Shown here: one piece after another, positions 58,098 through 64,000 of the stretch
Position numbering within the stretch: the stretch's first letter is position 1
Layout of the letters: every line of letters begins with the position of its first letter
NCBI GenBank assembly: GCA_001051155.2
Contig: JYIP02000001.1
Location: forward strand, 1,736,001 to 1,800,000
Direction: 5' to 3'
Origin: Chrysoporthe austroafricana
Lineage: Eukaryota; Ascomycota; Sordariomycetes; Diaporthales; Cryphonectriaceae
Length of the DNA: 64,000 bases
The notes under the pieces: generated by a model
Told to the model about the DNA's origin: nothing
The model's database searches: none
The model's input: the letters and a program-made list of their open reading frames with translations, nothing else
Position numbers and translations under genes: made by a program

Positions 58098-59465
58098 ATG
58101 TTGGTGGCACCATGGGTGCGCGGGCGCTGTCTGAGGAGGTCACTGCCTTCAACACCACTTCAATTGATAAGGAGAGCCACCACCGGTACGCTCAAAGCCC
58201 CATCAGACCGTCGATGATACGCGTCGAAACAAATACCTAATGCCTTGGTCCGCGCAGAAGCACGCGGCGCCCTTCCCCAGGTCCTGCTTGAGCGCGCTCG
58301 GAAGCTCGCAGTCGAACACGACCAGCTCAACGAGAAGCTCGCGAACGACTTCGACCCGAAGGTCGCCAAGCGTGCCGGCGAGATAGCCGGCGTCGCGTCT
58401 GCCCTTCGAGACTATGAGGCCGCGCAGTCGTCGCTCTCCGAGCTGAGGGCGCTGCTCCAGTCCAAGGACCAGGAGATGCGGGAACTCGCTGAGGAGGAGC
58501 TCCAGACGACGCACGAGCAGATCGGGACGCTGGGCCACAAGCTCTCCGCCAGCTTGACCCCCGTGGACCCGTATGCCGACCTGCCCTGCATCCTCGAGTT
58601 CCGGCCCGGGCCAGGCGGTATCGAGGGGCGTTTCTTCACGGACTCGCTCTTCAAGATGTACCAGCTCTACTGCCAGCGCAAGGGCTACCGAACAAAGGTA
58701 GTCAAGTATGAAACGGCGGACGGCGCGGGCGACCTTAAGGGCTCAGACGGGGAGTTGCCCCTGCAAGAGGCTGTGCTAGAGGTGCAGGTCCCCGGGGCTT
58801 TCGATCTGTTCCGCAACGAGGCAGGCATCCATCGCGTCCAGAGGGTGCCGGTTACGGAGAGCAAGGGGAGGACGCACACCAGCGCCGTAGCCGTCTGGGT
58901 GCTACCCTCGTTCCCTGAGAGCGGCGCATCAGGTGCAAACGACTTCAACAATCCCGAGAGCGACTTCTACGTCGACCCGACGGAGGTTAGGGTGGAGACT
59001 ATGAGGGCGAGGGGTGCGGGTGGCCAGCATGTCAACAAGACGGAATCGGCCATCCGGTTGACGCATCTGCCGACGGGCACCCAGGTCAGCATGCAGGACC
59101 AGCGGTCTCAGCAGGCCAACCGAGATGCGGCGTGGAAGATCCTGCGGTCGAGAATAGCCATTGCGCGCCGTGAGGCTCGGGAAGAAGAGGCCAAGAACCT
59201 CAGGGATAGCGTCCTGTCCAAGGACAAAATCACTCGAGGAGATAAGATCAGGACGTACAACTACAGCCAGGATCGTTGTTCGGACCACCGGAGCGGCGTC
59301 GACACCCACAATCTTCCGAACGTCCTCCAGGGCGGCGAGACGCTCGACAAGATCATCGATAGTGTCAAGGAGTGGCGTCTTGCTAGGGACATCGAGGCTG
59401 TCCTCGCCGAGGAAGAGGCCGCTGCAGCGGCGGCGGCGATGAAGCAGGGCAAGGGCAAGAAATAG
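58098..59465 (+). CDS. mitochondrial peptide chain release factor 1
   Basis: Recognises UAA/UAG on mitochondrial ribosomes and triggers peptide release. Exons 58098-58185 (88 nt) and 58258-59465 join in phase 1, giving 431 aa. Exon 1 encodes a classic presequence (MLVAPWVRGRCLRRSLPSTP and more Arg-rich residues) that no single open frame shows with the rest. The intron is 72 nt with branch CTAAT and acceptor GCGCAG. The body has the long N-terminal helical hairpin (LLERARKLAVEHDQLNEKL), the codon-recognition domain (LEFRPGPGGIEG, HRVQRVPVTESKGR) and the catalytic GGQ in RARGAGGQHVNKTESAIRLTH, followed by the basic tail IARREAREEEA and KIRTYNYSQDR. An Ala/Lys-rich extension ends the protein. 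Confidence 0.95.
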
Positions 59466-60420
59466 TGCCGGCGGGGCTCGGCCGCACCCATCTCAACTAC
59501 ACAATGATACGGTTTCAAAGACGAATTCCCAGCGTCAGGCTGCCTAAATCAGAGCCTGCAAGCAGGCAGAAGATTACTAGTATGTCCTACCTTTGTTCAT
59601 GGAGTTCAATGCCTGTCATGAGCTGCGTGCGTCTCGCAGGGCTGCCCGAAAGAGGCGTCGAAACCCTCTGCGACTGCAACTCGAGAAATGCAGAATATCC
59701 TTCTGTGCCGCGGCCCTCGACCCTGGAGCCACATAAGCTCCCGGTCTCCGAGTCTTCTAGAATTTTTCTTTATCAATGGCTATCCGGCAATCAATGCACA
59801 TCCCAGCTGCATCTGTGCGTGTTCCTGAGCCACCGCCGTCACCTCCCTAAATGGGCCAAGCTTGCACGCAACTCCACAATCAATGCACTCTTGACCGGCA
59901 GGACCGGGTTGTTGGATCATGAGCGTCATTGGTGTTCATAAATTCTGTGTTCTGCCCATTCGGCGACTTACAACTGGTGTAAGAATTACTTTTGTATGCG
60001 AACGCCTTGGCAGGGATGACTTCATTCTACATGGGCGAGCCTGCGAGTTTGGCAAGTGCTTCAAGCCTCGCCCGCCGGCTGGGGTGCCAGCCTCTTACGT
60101 TGAACGAAGCAATGCTTCCATCCTGGTGTTGGTCAATCTCTTATCTATCGGTCTGGGTGTGATTATTGGTATCTTGTAAAATCATCACATACCGACGCAC
60201 GGCAGGGGACGCTTCATAGTGTAACCCCCTTAGTTGGCGGGGCCACCACCTCGGCGACCAGGATTGCCGCCACTTGCGTGATGGCAAGGAGATCATCGCT
60301 GCTCTACTGCCATGGCGAAGCTCATGTAGTTTTGTGCCTGGCCCGTCTGCTCCGAAAAGCCTATTGCTTCCCACCTCAGACCGGCCCCGAGCCTCAATTG
60401 CCTTCGCGACAAGCTCCAAG
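59466..60420. other. intergenic: mrf1 3' end and carboxypeptidase promoter
   Basis: About 950 bp between two plus-strand genes. Short open frames here lack any protein character. The 5' leader of the carboxypeptidase could include the in-frame ATG at 60274, which I consider less likely than 60421. Confidence 0.6.
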
Positions 60421-62211
60421 ATGCATTGGTCAAAGCTTCTTTGCCCCCTGGCCCTGGCGAGCGCTGCTTGCGCCGCGCGATCGACGCGCCATGTCGGCAC
60501 CTTTGAGAAGAGGCTTGCGCGAGGCGGCAGAAGTGCGCCTAAGGTCGATGTGCCCGTGACACGCCGGGAGCATCACGAATACAAGCGGGACAACACTACC
60601 CAGTATCAGTTCCTGACGAACACCACAGCAAGTAAGCGAACTCGACTTGGACAACCCCCTCCGCTTCATATGAGACGGCAGGCTGATCTAGGCTTTGTGC
60701 CTACCAGAGTTCCTCGTAGATGGTACGGCGATCCCTGATGTGGACTTCGACGTGGGCGAGTCGTACGCCGGATCGATCCCAGTGACTACGGACGCAGCTG
60801 GCAACTACCTGTTCTACTGGTTCTTCCCCTCGACGAACCCATCGGCTGACAAGGAAATTCTGATCTGGCTCAATGGAGGTGTAAGGCTCTCACCCGACCT
60901 GGCTCCTGGCACGGTCCCGAAATGCTCACACTCATTGTCTAGCCCGGCTGCTCGTCCTTTGAGGGTCTTCTCCAGGAAAATGGTCCCTTCCTCTGGCAAT
61001 ACGGCACGTTCAAGCCAGTCGCGAACCCCTGGAGCTGGCACCACCTCACCCACGTTGTCTGGGTCGAACAGCCCATCGGCACGGGTTTCTCGCAGGGCAC
61101 TGTGACAGCCACTAACGAGGAGGACGTCGCAGCGCAGTTCCTGACCTGGTTCAAGAACTTCGTCGACACCTTCGGCCTGCAGGGCTATAAGGTCTATATC
61201 GCGGGTGAATCCTACGCGGGCATGTTCGTCCCGTACATCGCCAGTGCCATGCTGGACACGAACGATACGACGTACTATGACTTGGACGGGATCATGATCT
61301 ATGATCCATCCATCGCGTACGATGACCTCCAGGCCGAATACGTCACGGTGCCGTTCGTAGAGACCTGGAGCGGTCTTTTCATGCTCAACGATACGTTTAT
61401 GGAGGATATCCGTGCACGCGACGAGAGCTGTGGATATGCCGCCTTCCGTGAGAAGTACCTCGCATTCCCGCCCACGGCTTCTCTCCCCGCCTACGAGGAT
61501 CTGCCAAGCATCAATAATTCCAGCTGCGTGAACATCTACTACGATGTATTCGACGCGGTCTCCCTGACGAACCCGTGCTTCGACATATACCAGGTCGCGA
61601 CAACATGCCCCCTGCTGTGGGACGTTCTCGGGTTCCCCGGAAGCTTCGACTACGAGCCCGAGGGCGCCTTCATCTACTTCAACCGGACGGACGTGAAGGA
61701 TGCCATCCACGCCCCCCAAATCGACTGGGAGGAGTGCGCGAACGGGAACGTCTTCGTCAACGGGGACGACACGTCCCTCCCCTCGGCCGTGACGGTCCTC
61801 CCGGGCGTCATCGACCGCACGCAGAACGTCATCATCGGCCATGGCGCCCTCGACATGATCCTCATCGCCAACGGCACCCTGATCCAGCTGCAGAACATGA
61901 CGTGGGGCGGTGTCCAGGGCTTCCAGTCGCCGCCCACTGCGCCCTTCTACGTCCCCTACAACGACAATCCGGAGCTCGGCACGCTCGCCGGCGCCGGCGT
62001 CTTCGGGTCCACCGTCAGCGAGCGCGGCCTCACGTTCGTCGGCGTCGACCTGTCAGGCCACATGATCCCGCAGTACGCGCCGTCCGCCGCCTTCCGGCAG
62101 CTCGAGGTGCTGCTGGGCCGCGTCGCCAACCTCAGCTCGACCGAGGCGTTCACGACGGACCCGAACGTCCCGCAGGCGAGCCTGGCGGGGAACAGCGGGA
62201 ACTTCCCGTGA
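60421..62211 (+). CDS. secreted serine carboxypeptidase, family S10
   Basis: Removes C-terminal residues from peptides at acidic pH, probably outside the cell or in the vacuole. Exons 60421-60631, 60708-60880 and 60943-62211 join in phase, giving 550 aa. A signal peptide ([19 protein letters not shown]) and a basic propeptide ([19 protein letters not shown]) precede the catalytic domain. The oxyanion segment WLNGGPGCSS is formed across the second splice site. The triad is Ser in GESYAGMF, Asp in [12 protein letters not shown] and His in [23 protein letters not shown] is the expected substrate-side loop. Multiple N-glycosylation sites (NTT, NDT, NNSS, NRT, NGT, NMT) support secretion. There is no C-terminal membrane span, so it is not a Kex1-type Golgi enzyme. 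Start at 60421 chosen because it opens the signal peptide. Confidence 0.94.
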
Positions 62212-63099
62212 GCTGCGTGTAGGCTTTTCCCTGCTGCCAGCCTGGATACCTGGGGATGGAGCATCTGGTGAACTTCCTGTGTACATATTATAGCCAATAA
62301 TGAAGTACAATTGCAGTGATGGTCTGAAGACCTCACCCCCATCCAACATCTTGAGGCGTCACTGAGAGAAGTGAGCAAGAAGACTATCATAGTGATTCCT
62401 GATTACGATTTCTGTATATCTGACACGGCAGCGTGAATAAGACTTGATGACACCCTGCGCATGGTTTTCAACGGATGTCGTGAATTTACTGGCAGATGCT
62501 GTAGGTCAATGTGGATGAGGCCTGTGTCGAGGGACAGCAGTGGGAGCACGATCACCACGACAAATAAACACGCGCGGTGAAGTCGAAAAGGTAGATAGAT
62601 ATTCCCAATGCTATTCCTTTTCCGTGTGCAGTGAGCTTCCTGCCAATCTGCCACGCCTTCATGCGTGCAACCTTGCCGTGGCCTGTGGGGTGCTTGGCTT
62701 GATTCTGACGCCATAATATACATATACAGAGAGGGGAATCATCGATGAAATACGCCAACAAATCCGGGCTTAAGCGAGGACCTATCCTCCCTGCTTCAGC
62801 CCCCAATCGATCCCGACACGCCTGAGTGTCGGGTGTCCTGCCAGTAAACCAAACACAACGCCTTGCTGGAAAAGATATGGACTGGTGTACAGCGTATGAT
62901 GCGAGATCTCGTAAGAGAGGAGCCGTGCTCATACGGATGCCTTGCAACCGACAGAATCAACTAGGGCGCGGCATGTGAGCAGCCCGTCGCAGATGATCGG
63001 TCCGAGATCTTCGTCGCTGCTGTGGAGATGGTTCCCAACATAATGTCGTGATTCGCATGCATGTCGTCCGCGGGGCTCAACCGCCCCCTCCAGCGCCGC
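62212..63099. other. convergent 3' region
   Basis: Between the carboxypeptidase and the PRELI-family gene. AT-richer, with several AATAAA-like stretches on both strands (for example ATTATAGCCAATAATGAAG near 62287). No coding sequence seen. Confidence 0.65.
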
Positions 63100-63798
63100 T
63101 CACAGCGCGCCTCCCTCCGCTAGGGCGGCCTCCCTCGTCCTGCGGGTCAGCTCCAGGATGCCCTTGACACCGGTATTCCGCAGCCTCTCGAGGACGACGC
63201 GCATGCCCTCGCGGCTCTTGCCGAGCTGGTCCTGCGTCTTGCGGGACGCGATCGACTCGATGCTGCGTTGGATGATGCTCTTGGCCATCCAGCCGCCCTG
63301 GGCGCCGTCCGGCTGCGAGGCCTGGCCCATACGCTCCCGAATCTTCTCGCCGACCCTCGACCGGAAGATGGTGGTGGTGGCCACGTCCGTGCTGGTGGCG
63401 CTGCCGGCCGGCAGCTGGGGCGCGGCGTAGGTCTGGCGCTCGACGACGGACAGGACGCCGACGAAGTCGAGGTTGCGGCTCTCGGTGCGCATCCAGCCCT
63501 CCTTGATGTCGACGACGCTCGTCTCCAGGATGTAGGACTTCTTGTCGCCGCCGCCGCCGGTCAGCGAGGCCGGGAGGAGCTTGACGACGGCGGAGGGGAT
63601 ACGGGACTTCTTCAGGTGGATGCGGGTGGTGTGCAGCCGCCCGGTGGCAGGGTCGACGTGGGTCGAGATGGTGTCGGTGCTGAGCACATGGGCCGCGAAT
63701 GGGTTGACCTGCGGAGAGCAGTACCGCAGGAAGTAGGCGAGAGTGACGGTCGGGAAGGGGTGGGAGTATGTGTGGTTCTGGGTGTGCGTGAGGACCAT
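63100..63798 (-). CDS. PRELI/MSF1 domain protein, Ups family
   Basis: Moves phospholipids (phosphatidic acid or phosphatidylserine) across the mitochondrial intermembrane space with the partner Mdm35. A single exon encodes 232 aa, in the usual range. The PRELI/MSF1 domain is seen from the start: HPFPTVTLAYFLRY, NPFAAHVLSTDTISTHVDPATGRL, TTRIHLKKSRIPSAVVKLLP, ETSVVDIKEGWMRTESRNLDF. The C-terminal half is amphipathic and basic (WMAKSIIQRSIESI, GMRVVLERLRN). The insert CSPQV between LRY and NPFAAHV looks like an unspliced 3' splice site, but there is no donor nearby, so it is kept as coding. It fits the Ups2/Ups3 type better than Ups1, but I am not sure. Confidence 0.92.
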   Translation of the reverse strand: MVLTHTQNHTYSHPFPTVTLAYFLRYCSPQVNPFAAHVLSTDTISTHVDPATGRLHTTRIHLKKSRIPSAVVKLLPASLTGGGGDKKSYILETSVVDIKEGWMRTESRNLDFVGVLSVVERQTYAAPQLPAGSATSTDVATTTIFRSRVGEKIRERMGQASQPDGAQGGWMAKSIIQRSIESIASRKTQDQLGKSREGMRVVLERLRNTGVKGILELTRRTREAALAEGGAL

Positions 63799-64000
63799 CT
63801 TGGCGGTGGTGGCTACAGAAATGCACTAGGATTGAAAACTTTATCTGAGAAGCCAATTGAAACTGCCGATACGTGTGCACATAGGGTGCTAGACCACGAG
63901 CAGGTCGCTGTGCAGCCTAATATCGCGAGATGGCGGTGGTGGTGGTGTGTACGTGGCGGGGCGTGGAAGCTGGAGGGCGAGGCGCGGATGGACCGGGGAC
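63799..64000. promoter_or_regulatory. upstream region of the PRELI-family gene
   Basis: The 202 bases up to the window edge must contain at least part of the leader and promoter of the minus-strand Ups-family gene. A (GGT)n/(GGTGGT) stretch lies at about 63930-63950. No specific element recognised. Confidence 0.4.

Noticed and set aside
1..64000. tRNA genes
   Set aside because: I looked on both strands for the B-box GGTTCGANTCC together with a plausible A-box and found none; a covariance-model scan would be decisive.

Overview
The window looks like nuclear DNA of a filamentous ascomycete, most likely a Sordariomycete. The genes carry short introns (about 50-150 nt) with GTRNGT-type donors and CTRAY branch points. 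They are separated by GC-rich spacers, and the proteins are typical Pezizomycotina families (class I/II chitin synthase, Sly1, monothiol Grx5, fungal fRMsr). I could reconstruct fourteen protein-coding genes, most of them by joining exons that no single open reading frame contains. I saw no rRNA, tRNA, CRISPR array or intact transposon.

Layout. 1-10341 is a GC-rich, gene-free stretch with low-complexity tracts and an N. 10342-11901 (-) is a free methionine-R-sulfoxide reductase whose first intron holds a damaged assembly join (N at 11388). 13170-17455 (-) is a 1408-aa, mostly disordered fungal protein with a short motif repeated four times near its C-terminus. 17456-26325 is a second large gene-free stretch. 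26326-28711 (-) is glutamate-cysteine ligase. 29952-31489 (-) is a J-domain / RRM / zinc-knuckle protein with an unexplained frame change. 34920-38080 (+) is a chitin synthase. 38762-41428 (-) is Sly1. 44204-49009 (+) is a very large PNUTS-like TFIIS-N / RVxF / CCCH protein. 49982-50888 (-) is phosphopantothenoylcysteine decarboxylase. 51542-52191 (+) is mitochondrial Grx5. 52466-54495 (-) is a gamma-glutamyltranspeptidase. 55657-57296 (-) is cytosolic tryptophanyl-tRNA synthetase. 58098-59465 (+) is mitochondrial release factor 1. 60421-62211 (+) is a secreted serine carboxypeptidase. 63100-63798 (-) is a PRELI/Ups-family lipid-transfer protein.

Functional links. Three genes touch glutathione: its synthesis (glutamate-cysteine ligase), its use in mitochondrial Fe-S cluster delivery (Grx5) and its breakdown (gamma-glutamyltranspeptidase). 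With the methionine sulfoxide reductase they suggest a loose thiol-redox theme, but there is no evidence of a co-regulated cluster, and most of the genes are housekeeping. The most interesting observations are the repeated acidic-aromatic-Pro motif in the 1408-aa protein, the PNUTS-like architecture followed by a decayed second CCCH finger just after the stop codon, several coding exons of only 8-27 nt, and clear signs of mis-assembly around 11.3-11.5 kb.
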